From Microbacterium timonense (lineage in GTDB: Bacteria; Actinomycetota; Actinomycetes; Actinomycetales; Microbacteriaceae), in the NCBI RefSeq assembly GCF_900292075.1, contig NZ_OLMV01000003.1, forward strand, positions 617,517 through 681,516: DNA of 64,000 nucleotides. Direction: 5' to 3'. Within the stretch, counting starts at the first letter, position 1. Every line of letters starts with the position of its first letter. This document shows positions 7,604 to 15,498 of the stretch, one piece after another. Made by a program: the position numbers and the translations under genes. The notes beneath the pieces are model-generated. The model was not told the origin of the DNA, ran no database searches, and saw only the letters and a program-made list of their open reading frames with translations.

Positions 7604-9495
7604 GATCGTGCTCCCGCCGTCGGCGGTTCGCTCGCCGCCTGAGGTGCGGGCGCCGTGCCGCCCGGGAGGTCGGCCAGGCGGGCGATGCGGGAGAGCTCCG
7701 GATGCCGCCGCACCCCATGAAGGGCGCGCCGGAGGGGAGGCGGGCGCAGGCCGGCGCGCGCGATCAGCCCGTCGTCGGCGAACACGGTCGATGTGGGCCC
7801 GTCGGCGAGCACGCCCCCGTCGGCCATCACGACGGTGCGGTCGGCGTAGTCGGTCACCAGCTGCATGTCGTGCGTGACCACCACGATGGTCACGCCTTCG
7901 GCGTTCAACTCCGACAGGAGTGCGAGCAGCTCGTCGGCACGGGCGCGGTCCTGGCCGAACGTCGGCTCGTCGAGGACCAGGACGGGCGCGCCCGCGACGA
8001 GCGCTGTGCCCACCGAGAGCCGACGCTTCTGTCCGCCCGACAACAGGAAGGGGTGACTGTCGGCCTTGCCCGCCAGTTCGAACCGCTGCAGGAGAGCGTC
8101 CACGCGTGATCGCACCTCCTCCTCGGGCAGGTGCTGGCGACGCAGGCCATGCGCGATCTCGTCGTAGACGCTGTGCGCGATGAACTGGTGCTCGGGGTTC
8201 TGGAACACGAACCCGATCCGCGAGCTCAGGGTCCGCGAATCGGTGCGTGCGACGTCGACGCCGTCGACCCGCACGGTGCGCTTCGGGGGCGTGATGACAC
8301 CCGCCATCGCCTGGATGAGGGTCGTCTTCCCTGCACCGTTCGCGCCCACCACCGCCACGAAGGCGCCGCGGGGAACGTCGAGATCGATCCCGTGCAGCAC
8401 CTCCGTCCGTCCGCGGCGAAGGGTCAGGCCTCGCACCGAGATGAGCGGATCCCGGGACGCTTCGACACCGGCCGCGATCCGCCGCGCGGAGCCTGAGGCG
8501 CCCGTCGTGCCCGGCCGGGTGGCTGAGCTCGTCGCAGGGTCGTCCGCCGCGGTCGGCCCGGTCACCGAGGTCGTCGACGGACCGGGCTCGGCATCCAGCG
8601 CGTCGCGCAGTTCGGGGGGAGTCAGCGGCAGCGGATCCAGCGCGAAGCCGGCACGGCGAAGCCGCAGCGCGGCGATCGACGACACCGGCAGCCACACTCC
8701 CATGTCGTGGAGCTCCTGCGCACGGCCGCGCAGCACGTCGTCGACGGTGCCGTCAGCGGCGAGCCGGCCGTGCTGGTCGAGCACCACGACGCGGTCGACG
8801 AAGCCGACGGCCGCGTCGAGGTTGTGTTCGACGAGCAGGATGGCGCGGTCGCCGGCGCGCACGATGTCGGCCAGCGCCTCGTAGACCTCCTCGATGCCCG
8901 CGGGATCGAGGTTCGCGGTCGGCTCGTCGAGCACCAGCAGCGGCGAGCCCATCGCGAGTGCGCAGGCGATCGCCAATCGCTGCCTCCCGCCGCCGGACAG
9001 CCGGTCGGGGTTCTCCGCGCGCCGTTCCCACAGGCCCACGCGCCGCAGGGCGCGCTCGGTGCGCTCGAGCACCTCGGCCACCGGCATCCGCAGATTCTCG
9101 GGCCCGAACGCGACCTCATCGAAGACCGTTCCCGTCACCAGCTGCGCGTCGGGGTCCTGGAAGACCATGCCCACCCGCGTGCTGAGCTCGGCGACGGTGG
9201 TGGCCCGCGTATCGAGCCCATCGACCTCGACGACCCCGGTGATCGCTGCGGGAACCGCGTGGGGGATCAGGCCGTTGAGGGTCAGCGTCAGCGTCGACTT
9301 GCCTGATCCGCTCGGGCCCAGCAGCAGCACGACCTCGCCCCGCGCGACCTCGAACGAGACCGGCCCGACGCTCCCGGAAGGGCTCTCCGCGCTCCCGGCC
9401 GGCCCCGGCGGCGCCGTCGCGGCGGGCGGCTCGCCCTCGTACGAGACACCGAGCCCACGCACCCGCAGCAGCGGCACCGCAGAGGACACAGGCAT
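7600..9495 (-). CDS. Fused double ATPase of an ECF transporter (EcfA1-EcfA2 type)
   Basis: The 631 residues contain two complete ABC ATPase domains in one chain. The first has Walker A GPSGSGKST, Q-loop VFQDPDAQ, signature LSGGGRQRLA and Walker B LLVLDEPTANLD; the second has GANGAGKTT, VFQNPEHQF, LSGGQKRRLS and VLVLDEPTFGQD. A Pro/Ser/Thr-rich linker of roughly 60 residues joins them near residues 295-350. Such fusions (YkoD-like) drive ECF vitamin or metal importers. The start ATG is 14 bases from an iron-box-like repeat, and the 3' end overlaps the T component gene. The substrate depends on the S component. Confidence 0.9.
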   Translation of the reverse strand: MPVSSAVPLLRVRGLGVSYEGEPPAATAPPGPAGSAESPSGSVGPVSFEVARGEVVLLLGPSGSGKSTLTLTLNGLIPHAVPAAITGVVEVDGLDTRATTVAELSTRVGMVFQDPDAQLVTGTVFDEVAFGPENLRMPVAEVLERTERALRRVGLWERRAENPDRLSGGGRQRLAIACALAMGSPLLVLDEPTANLDPAGIEEVYEALADIVRAGDRAILLVEHNLDAAVGFVDRVVVLDQHGRLAADGTVDDVLRGRAQELHDMGVWLPVSSIAALRLRRAGFALDPLPLTPPELRDALDAEPGPSTTSVTGPTAADDPATSSATRPGTTGASGSARRIAAGVEASRDPLISVRGLTLRRGRTEVLHGIDLDVPRGAFVAVVGANGAGKTTLIQAMAGVITPPKRTVRVDGVDVARTDSRTLSSRIGFVFQNPEHQFIAHSVYDEIAHGLRRQHLPEEEVRSRVDALLQRFELAGKADSHPFLLSGGQKRRLSVGTALVAGAPVLVLDEPTFGQDRARADELLALLSELNAEGVTIVVVTHDMQLVTDYADRTVVMADGGVLADGPTSTVFADDGLIARAGLRPPPLRRALHGVRRHPELSRIARLADLPGGTAPAPQAASEPPTAGARS

Positions 9496-9508
9496 CCGAT
9501 CGTCGAGG

Positions 9509-9538
9509 GAAACTTAGCCTTCCCTAACTTAGCCTTCC
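9509..9538 (-). promoter_or_regulatory. DtxR/IdeR-like iron box with a direct repeat
   Basis: On the minus strand, 9509-9527 reads TTAGGGAAGGCTAAGTTTC, which matches a typical IdeR/DtxR box (TTAGGTAAGGCTAACCTAA) at 14 of 19 positions, with the left half and core nearly perfect. The 13-mer AACTTAGCCTTCC is repeated on the plus strand at 9511-9523 and 9526-9538, suggesting two overlapping binding sites. It lies 14-43 bases before the ATPase start, where an Fe-bound repressor would block transcription of the ATPase, T component and siderophore-interacting protein. The assignment is by sequence similarity from memory. Confidence 0.55.
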
Positions 9539-9573
9539 TCCCCCTCCTCACCAACAGAGCGGCGGGGGATGCC

Positions 9574-10125
9574 TCAGCGCCGGCTGCGACGTGCCACGCC
9601 GGCCCGGCGGAGGGCGGTGCCGATTCCGAGTCCCACCGCTGTCCACGCGACCGGGCCGAGGACGAACAGGGCGATGTAGACGATCCGTGCCCACAGTGCG
9701 AACTTCTCGAGGTCGGCGGCGAACCAGATCGCGGCGGCGATGACGACGCCGACGATGACCGCCGAGAGGTAGAAGCGCCACGCGTCCCAGCGGCGGTACC
9801 GCGAGACGGCGGCGATCAGCTCCTGCAGACCGCCGATGAGCAAGGCGGTGCAGACATAACGGCCGATCCACAGCGGCACGATGGCGCTGGCCACCAGCGC
9901 AGCGATGAGGTGCGTGATGATCGCCACCCACGGCCGGCGCAGCAGCTCCTGCGCGATGACGCCCGGAAGCACATGGACTCCGAGCACGAGCCCGTAGATG
10001 ATGGGCACGAACGCCGAGACGACGCCGCTGACCGCCCCGGCGCCGGCTTGCAGAACACCCGTCGCGACGCCGATCGCAGCGCACGTGAGCAGAACGCTCG
10101 TGGACAGTCGGGATCGTTCAGCCAC
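9574..10125 (-). CDS. ECF transporter S component (substrate-binding membrane protein), substrate unknown
   Basis: This 183-residue protein has about five to six hydrophobic helices (LLTCAAIGVATGV, FVPIIYGLVLGVHVL, IITHLIAALVASAIVPLW, YLSAVIVGVVIAAAIWF, VYIALFVLGPVAWTAVGLG) and a basic C-terminus. Size, topology and position directly before the fused ATPase and T component identify it as the S component. It resembles YkoE-like S proteins in general pattern, but the thiamine-precursor role of that group is not established here, and the linked siderophore-interacting protein and iron box point to an iron chelate or haem. A 78-base gap with the iron box separates it from the ATPase. Confidence 0.75.
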   Translation of the reverse strand: MAERSRLSTSVLLTCAAIGVATGVLQAGAGAVSGVVSAFVPIIYGLVLGVHVLPGVIAQELLRRPWVAIITHLIAALVASAIVPLWIGRYVCTALLIGGLQELIAAVSRYRRWDAWRFYLSAVIVGVVIAAAIWFAADLEKFALWARIVYIALFVLGPVAWTAVGLGIGTALRRAGVARRSRR

Positions 10126-10167
10126 CTGCCCAGCGTACTGGGGTGCGATCTCACGTTTCTCACAGAC

Positions 10168-10195
10168 CTCTCATTTTCTGAGATTCACCTGAGAG
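10168..10195 (+). promoter_or_regulatory. AT-richer upstream region with CTCTCA...TGAGAG inverted repeat
   Basis: The segment before the protease gene is noticeably less GC-rich than its surroundings. CTCTCA at 10168-10173 and TGAGAG at 10190-10195 form an inverted repeat that could be an operator within the protease promoter. No clear -10 box could be fixed, so this is tentative. Confidence 0.3.
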
Positions 10196-10266
10196 TTACG
10201 TTGGAGCTTGCTGCGCCCCAACGATGTGGCGCGGCACTCTCCTCACAACACCCCTGGAGGCAGGTT

Positions 10267-13200
10267 ATGGGTAGACCCTCCGTCAGAGCAGCCGCGGTCG
10301 TCACACTCGCCGCACTGTTCACCGGCACCGCAACCGCCAGTTTCGGCGCGACGCCGGAGGAGGTGACAACCCCCATCCCGATAGACCTCTCCGCTGGGCG
10401 CTACATCGTCCTCCTGGACGAGGCGCCCGCGGCGACCTACGACGGCGGCGAGGCCGGCCTCGCGCCCACGCAGCCGCAAGAAGGTAAGAAGCTCGACGCC
10501 TCCTCCCGCGAGGTCCAGCGCTACTCCAGCTTCCTCGAGGATCGACAGCAGGATGTCGCGGCCCAGGCCGGCGTCGAGCCGGACGGCAATCTCACCGTCA
10601 CGCTGAACGCGTTCACCGCCAACCTCACGGCGGCCCAGGCGCAGAAGCTCGCGGGGTCCAAGGGGGTCAAGGCGGTCGTCCCCGACGAGGTGCTGCACCC
10701 CGACGCGGTGCCGTCCACCCAGTACCTCGGGCTCGAGGGCGACAACGGCGTCTGGAACGCGGTCGGCGGAGTCGGACAGGCCGGTGCCGGTGTCGTCGTC
10801 GGTGTCGTCGACACCGGGATCGCCCCGGAGAACCCCTCGTTCGCAGGCGACCCGCTGGGTACGACACCGGGAGCCGAGCCCTACCTCCAGGGCAACACCG
10901 TCGTGTTCCAGAAGGCCGACGGCAACCTCTTCAAGAGCGACCGCGTGACCGGTGAGGAGTGGGACGCGTCGGCGTACTCCACCAAGCTCGTCGGCGCCAA
11001 GTACTTCAGCGAGGGCGCAGCGGCAGCGGGCTTCGATTTCGAGCCGGACTTCCTCTCGCCGCGTGACGCCGACGGTCACGGCTCGCACACCGCGAGCACC
11101 GCGGCCGGCAACCACGCGGTGCCCGCGACGGTCGAAGGGGTCGACTTCGGATCGATCTCTGGTGTGGCTCCCGCCGCCAAGGTCGCGATGTACAAGGCGT
11201 GCTTCGTCGGTCCTGATCCGCTCGTCACCGACGACGACATCTGCGCCCTCAGCGACCTGATGTCGGCGATCGACGCGGCCGCCGCCGACGGCGTGGACGT
11301 CATCAACTACTCGATCGGCGGCGGCGCCGCGACGAGCACGTTCGCGACCGAGGATGCCGCGTTCTTCAACGCCGCCGCGGCCGGCATCTTCGTCTCGGTC
11401 AGCGCGGGCAACGACGGCCCGGGTGCTTCGACCGCCGACCACGCCTCGCCGTGGTACACCACGGTCGCGGCATCCACGATCCCCACCTATGAGGGAACGG
11501 TCGAGCTGGGCGACGGCTGGCTGGCTGCCGGCGCGTCGGTGAGCGTGCCGTTCGGCGAGACCGTGACCGCGCCGGTCGTGTACGCGCGCGACGCGGTGCT
11601 GGCGGGCAAGTCGCCCGATGAGGCGGCGCTGTGCTTCCTCGGCACGCTGGACCCGGCCGTCGTCACCGACAAGATCGTGGTGTGCGATCGCGGCACCAAC
11701 GCGCGGGTCGAGAAGTCGCAGGCGGTGGACGAGGCCGGCGGTGTCGGCATGATCCTGGTGAACGTCACTCCGGGCTCGCTCGACAACGACTTCCACTCCG
11801 TCCCGACCGTGCACATCCAGAGCGACCACCGGGACGAGCTGCTGGCGTACGTCAAGACGCCGGGCGCGACCGCGACGCTGCACAGCGAGAACATCACCGG
11901 CGTGGAGACGCCCACCCCCGTCGTCGCAGGGTTCTCCAGCCGCGGACCGATGCTCGCCGACGGCAGCGACATCCTCAAGCCCGACATCTCGGCGCCCGGC
12001 GTCGCGATCCTCGCCGCCACGCACAACGCGGCCGGAGAGGATCCGACCTTCGGCTTCAAGTCGGGCACGTCGATGTCGTCGCCCCACATCGCGGGCCTTG
12101 CCGCGCTCTACCTGGGTGAGCGCCCGCTGGCGACCCCCGGTGAGATCAAGTCGGCGATGATGACCACCGCCTACGACACGGTCAACGAGGACGGCTCGCC
12201 CAACACCGACCCGTTCGCCCAGGGCGCCGGGCACGTCGACCCGACCCGGTTCTTCGAGCCGGGCCTGATCTACGACAACGGCGCGCTGCAGTGGGCGCAG
12301 TACCTGCAGGGCAAGAACCTCTACGACTTCGGCGTGGACCCGATCGACGGCAGCGACCTGAACCTCGCGTCCATTGCCATCGGCTCCCTGTCGGGTCCGC
12401 AGACGGTCACCCGCACGGTTCGAGCCACGACGGCAGGCACGTACACGGCGCAGGCCTCCGTGCCGGGCGTCGACGTGACGGTCTCCCCGGCGTCGCTGAC
12501 GCTGGCGGCGGGGGAGAAGGGCACCTTCACGGTGACCTTCACCAAGACCACCGCCGCCCCCGAGCAGTGGGCGACCGGCTTCCTCACCTGGAACGGCCCG
12601 ACCACGGTGCGCTCGCCGATCGCGATCTATCCCGTGACGGCGGATGCCCCGGCCGACGTGTCGGGCGCCGGCATCACCGGCAGCACGACGGTCGAGATCA
12701 CGCCGGGCGTCACCGGCGAGCTGCCGCTGAACCTCAGCGGACTGGCCCCGGCCGTGCTGCAGACGGAGGAGATCTACGGCAACGCGGTGGAGGTGCCCGG
12801 ACACTCCGGCAACGAGACCTCGGGCGATGAGGACGGGTACTCGTACTACCTCGTGGACGTTCCGGAGGGGTCGACGCTGGCGCGCTTCGACCTGGACTCC
12901 TCGGACGACGCCGGCAGCGACCTCGACCTCTTCGTCTACCGCGTGGTGAGCCCCACCGACCTGCGGTACTACGAGAAGTTCCAGTCGGCCAGCGGCGCGG
13001 CGGACGAATCCGTGTCCCTCGACGACCCGACCCCGGGTACCTACATGATCGAGGCGCACCTGTACTCGACCCCGAACCCCATGACGTGGGACCTCACGAC
13101 CGCGGTCGTGGGAGCCGGCGGCGAGGGGGCGTTCACGGCGGCACCCAACCCGCTGCCGGTGACCGAGAGCACTCCGACGAGCTTCGCCCTGTCGTGGTCG

Positions 13201-13839
13201 GGCCTGACCGCAGGCACCCGCTACTTCGGCGTCGTGCGCTACGGCGACTCCGACGTGCGCACGGTGCTCAGCGTCGACGCCGGTCCCGCGGCTCCGGTCG
13301 CGAAGGCGGCTCCGACGGTGACGGGATCTCCGAAGGTCGGCAAGACCCTCACGGCGAACCCCGGGAAGTGGGAGCCCAAGACGGTGACCCTCGCGTACCA
13401 GTGGCTGCGCGACGGCACGCCGATCGAGGGCGCGACGGCGAAGACCTACAAGGTCGCGGCGGCTGACGCCGGCACGTCGTTGTCGGTGCGGGTGACGGCC
13501 ACACAGGAGGGCAACGTCAACACCGGCGTCGCCGACAGTGCTGCCGTCTTCGTCAAGGCGACGTCGAAGACGTCGGTCTCGCTCAACCACTACACCGGGA
13601 CGCGGTCGACCGACTTCGCGGTGACCGTCGCCGTCACTCCCTCCGGGGGGCCGGCGGCGACCGGTGATGTCACGGTGCGCGTCGGCACCAAGCCGTACAA
13701 GGGCACCCTCGTGGATGGCGCCGTCACGATCCAGCTGCCCAAGCAGCAGCGCGGGCTTCACATCGTGACCGTCGTCTACCCGGGCAGCGACACCGTCGAG
13801 TCGTCGTTCGGCGCGTCGGCGTTCATCGTGCTCAAGTGA
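10267..13839 (+). CDS. Secreted subtilisin-like serine protease (S8) with PA insert and C-terminal Ig-like domain
   Basis: The 1190-residue precursor has a signal peptide (AAAVVTLAALFTGTATASFGA), an inhibitor_I9-like propeptide (about residues 40-145) and an S8 catalytic domain. The triad is Asp182 (VVDTGIAP), His271 (DGHGSHTAST) and Ser602 (GTSMSSPHIAG). The long stretch between His and Ser holds a protease-associated (PA) insert, as in cucumisin-like subtilases. Downstream are a fibronectin-III-like region, a prepeptidase-like segment and a C-terminal bacterial Ig-like repeat (about 1090-1190). ATG 10267 follows CTGGAGGCAGG at good spacing. No sortase signal or membrane anchor is seen, so it is probably released. 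A strong terminator follows immediately. Confidence 0.93.
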   Translation: MGRPSVRAAAVVTLAALFTGTATASFGATPEEVTTPIPIDLSAGRYIVLLDEAPAATYDGGEAGLAPTQPQEGKKLDASSREVQRYSSFLEDRQQDVAAQAGVEPDGNLTVTLNAFTANLTAAQAQKLAGSKGVKAVVPDEVLHPDAVPSTQYLGLEGDNGVWNAVGGVGQAGAGVVVGVVDTGIAPENPSFAGDPLGTTPGAEPYLQGNTVVFQKADGNLFKSDRVTGEEWDASAYSTKLVGAKYFSEGAAAAGFDFEPDFLSPRDADGHGSHTASTAAGNHAVPATVEGVDFGSISGVAPAAKVAMYKACFVGPDPLVTDDDICALSDLMSAIDAAAADGVDVINYSIGGGAATSTFATEDAAFFNAAAAGIFVSVSAGNDGPGASTADHASPWYTTVAASTIPTYEGTVELGDGWLAAGASVSVPFGETVTAPVVYARDAVLAGKSPDEAALCFLGTLDPAVVTDKIVVCDRGTNARVEKSQAVDEAGGVGMILVNVTPGSLDNDFHSVPTVHIQSDHRDELLAYVKTPGATATLHSENITGVETPTPVVAGFSSRGPMLADGSDILKPDISAPGVAILAATHNAAGEDPTFGFKSGTSMSSPHIAGLAALYLGERPLATPGEIKSAMMTTAYDTVNEDGSPNTDPFAQGAGHVDPTRFFEPGLIYDNGALQWAQYLQGKNLYDFGVDPIDGSDLNLASIAIGSLSGPQTVTRTVRATTAGTYTAQASVPGVDVTVSPASLTLAAGEKGTFTVTFTKTTAAPEQWATGFLTWNGPTTVRSPIAIYPVTADAPADVSGAGITGSTTVEITPGVTGELPLNLSGLAPAVLQTEEIYGNAVEVPGHSGNETSGDEDGYSYYLVDVPEGSTLARFDLDSSDDAGSDLDLFVYRVVSPTDLRYYEKFQSASGAADESVSLDDPTPGTYMIEAHLYSTPNPMTWDLTTAVVGAGGEGAFTAAPNPLPVTESTPTSFALSWSGLTAGTRYFGVVRYGDSDVRTVLSVDAGPAAPVAKAAPTVTGSPKVGKTLTANPGKWEPKTVTLAYQWLRDGTPIEGATAKTYKVAAADAGTSLSVRVTATQEGNVNTGVADSAAVFVKATSKTSVSLNHYTGTRSTDFAVTVAVTPSGGPAATGDVTVRVGTKPYKGTLVDGAVTIQLPKQQRGLHIVTVVYPGSDTVESSFGASAFIVLK

Positions 13840-13854
13840 TCGGCTGACGGATCG

Positions 13855-13887
13855 AGAGGCGCCCGGGCTCCGGCCCGGGCGCCTCTT
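13855..13887 (+). terminator. Rho-independent-like terminator after the S8 protease gene
   Basis: AGAGGCGCCCGGG at 13855-13867 pairs perfectly with CCCGGGCGCCTCT at 13874-13886; one further C-G pair leaves a TCCG loop. The 14-bp GC-rich stem starts 16 bases after the protease stop. The U tract is short, as usual in high-GC actinobacteria. It also lies ahead of the convergent pirin gene's stop. Confidence 0.85.
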
Positions 13888-13955
13888 GCATGCTCTCTCG
13901 GTGCAGCCGTGGTCGGCTGGCCGTCGACGCGATGGCGCCGGCCCAGCCCTCGCCG

Positions 13956-14984
13956 CTACAGGCGGCGCCGGCGGCGGGTCAGGCGGACCGCCGGGAGCGG
14001 CGGGGCGGGGATGCGCTCGGCGCCGTGGTCGACGACGTGACCGAATCGGTCGGAGCCGGCCTCCCAGGCCTCTCGCGCCTCGACGATCTCCTCGTGGGTA
14101 CGGCCGACGAAGTTCCACCACATCACGACGTCATCCTCGAAGGGCTCGCCGCCGAGGAGGAACAGGGTCGCACCGCCGGCGCTCGAGATGACGACCTCGT
14201 CGCGGTGCGTGCCCAGGTAGAGAAGGTGCGAGGTGTCGAGCATGACGACCGCCTCGGCCTCGCCCTTGCGCGCGGATGCTGCGGCCTCCCGCTCGTCGGG
14301 TACCCCGGCGACCTCGACCTCGCCCTGGACGGCGACGAGGGCGTGCTCCCAGGCCGGGGCGAGCGGCACGCGCACGGTCGAACCGGGCGGCAGCCGCAGC
14401 TCGGCGCCCACGATCGGGGTGTGCACCGTCGCCGGGGACGCGATCCCGTCGAGCTCACCCAGCACCACCGTCGCAGACCCGGACGGTCCGCTGATCGCGG
14501 TGAGCTCGAGCTGCGGAAGCTCCGCGTGCTGCTCGAACGCCGGACCGCCGTGCCGGCGGGACTCGGGCAGGGCGATCCAGAGCTGCAGGGCGTCCAGGGG
14601 TGCGGCATCCTCTCCCACCGAGTACTCCGAGTGCGAGATGCCCGCGCCACTGGTCATGAGGTTCAGTGCGCCGCGGCGCACGACCACGTCGCTGCCGACG
14701 GAATCGCGGTGACGCACATCGCCGAGGTACGGCCACGTGACGGTCTGCAGCCCGATGTGCGGGTGCGGCTCGACGCGCATGCGCGTGCTCTGGGGGCCGA
14801 ACCGATCCAGGAAGCACCAGGCGCCTACGAGCGGCAGATCCCGCTGCGGGAGTGAGCGGTGCACCGACATCGCGCGCACGCCGCCCAGCGGCACTTCGCG
14901 TGTCTCCAGCAGCAGCGCCCGGGGTCCCGGGCACTCGACGGCGGACTCGGTGGCGACGGCTTCGTCGGCGTCCAGGCGGGTCAT
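13956..14984 (-). CDS. Pirin family protein (bicupin)
   Basis: The 342-residue protein is a two-domain cupin. Metal ligands of the pirin N-terminal cupin are seen in EPHPHIGLQTVTW (two His) and SGAGISHSEYS (His and Glu). The C-terminal cupin ends with WWNFVGRTHEEI, a signature of the pirin C-terminal domain. Bacterial pirins such as YhhW can oxidise quercetin, but most have no known role. The start is ATG 14984 (MTRLDADEAV); the longer frame upstream runs through the small GNAT gene. Its start is 7 bases from the GNAT stop on the same strand, so the two are probably cotranscribed. Confidence 0.88.
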   Translation of the reverse strand: MTRLDADEAVATESAVECPGPRALLLETREVPLGGVRAMSVHRSLPQRDLPLVGAWCFLDRFGPQSTRMRVEPHPHIGLQTVTWPYLGDVRHRDSVGSDVVVRRGALNLMTSGAGISHSEYSVGEDAAPLDALQLWIALPESRRHGGPAFEQHAELPQLELTAISGPSGSATVVLGELDGIASPATVHTPIVGAELRLPPGSTVRVPLAPAWEHALVAVQGEVEVAGVPDEREAAASARKGEAEAVVMLDTSHLLYLGTHRDEVVISSAGGATLFLLGGEPFEDDVVMWWNFVGRTHEEIVEAREAWEAGSDRFGHVVDHGAERIPAPPLPAVRLTRRRRRL

Positions 14985-14991
14985 GACAAGC

Positions 14992-15339
14992 TCACGCTGT
15001 GGCGCGGGAGGGCCACGCGACCTGCAGGCCGGGGACCTCGTTCTCGCGCAGGTACTTGCTGACCACGGGGCACAGTGGAACGATCGTGTCGCCCCGGCGC
15101 GCCTCGTCGGCCATCGCCTCGGAGACCACCTTCTGCGCGAGGCCGCGTCCCCGGAATGCCGGGTCCACGACCGTGTGGGGGAAGCGGAGCCGCCCACGTG
15201 CGTCGGCGGAGAACTCGGTGAATCCAGCCAGCACGTCGCCCACCCACACCTCGTACCGGCCGTCGTCGTCATTGCGGCGGACAGTGATCTCCTCGGCGGT
15301 GGGCTGCGCGGCCGTGCTGTCGTTCGTGGTGTCAGGCAT
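14992..15339 (-). CDS. Small GNAT-type N-acetyltransferase (YjdJ-like)
   Basis: This 115-residue protein is a minimal GNAT fold. The acetyl-CoA pyrophosphate-binding loop is DPAFRGRGLAQKVVSEAM (RGxGLA), followed by CPVVSKYLREN, a pattern of the single-domain GNAT_2/YjdJ group, whose substrates are largely unknown. The start is the second of two close ATG codons: GAAAGG lies 6 bases upstream of ATG 15339 but directly abuts the first. The pirin gene follows after 7 bases. Confidence 0.85.
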   Translation of the reverse strand: MPDTTNDSTAAQPTAEEITVRRNDDDGRYEVWVGDVLAGFTEFSADARGRLRFPHTVVDPAFRGRGLAQKVVSEAMADEARRGDTIVPLCPVVSKYLRENEVPGLQVAWPSRATA

Positions 15340-15498
15340 CGGCATCCTTTCGATGTCGTCTCCAACGTAGGCGCGTCCACGCGTGTTCCGCCACCAGCCA
15401 CGCACCCGCACCGGTACCCGACGGATGCCGCGGCGCGGGCTGCGTCGGCTCCCGCCGGCGCAGCCGTCCTGGTGCCTGCGACCTGGCAGACTCGGACG

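Noticed and set aside
10243..14121. 1292-codon open frame on the minus strand opposite the S8 protease
   Set aside because: It mirrors a clear plus-strand gene with full domain content. Its product is Arg/Gly/Val-rich with no known motif, as expected from GC-rich third positions.
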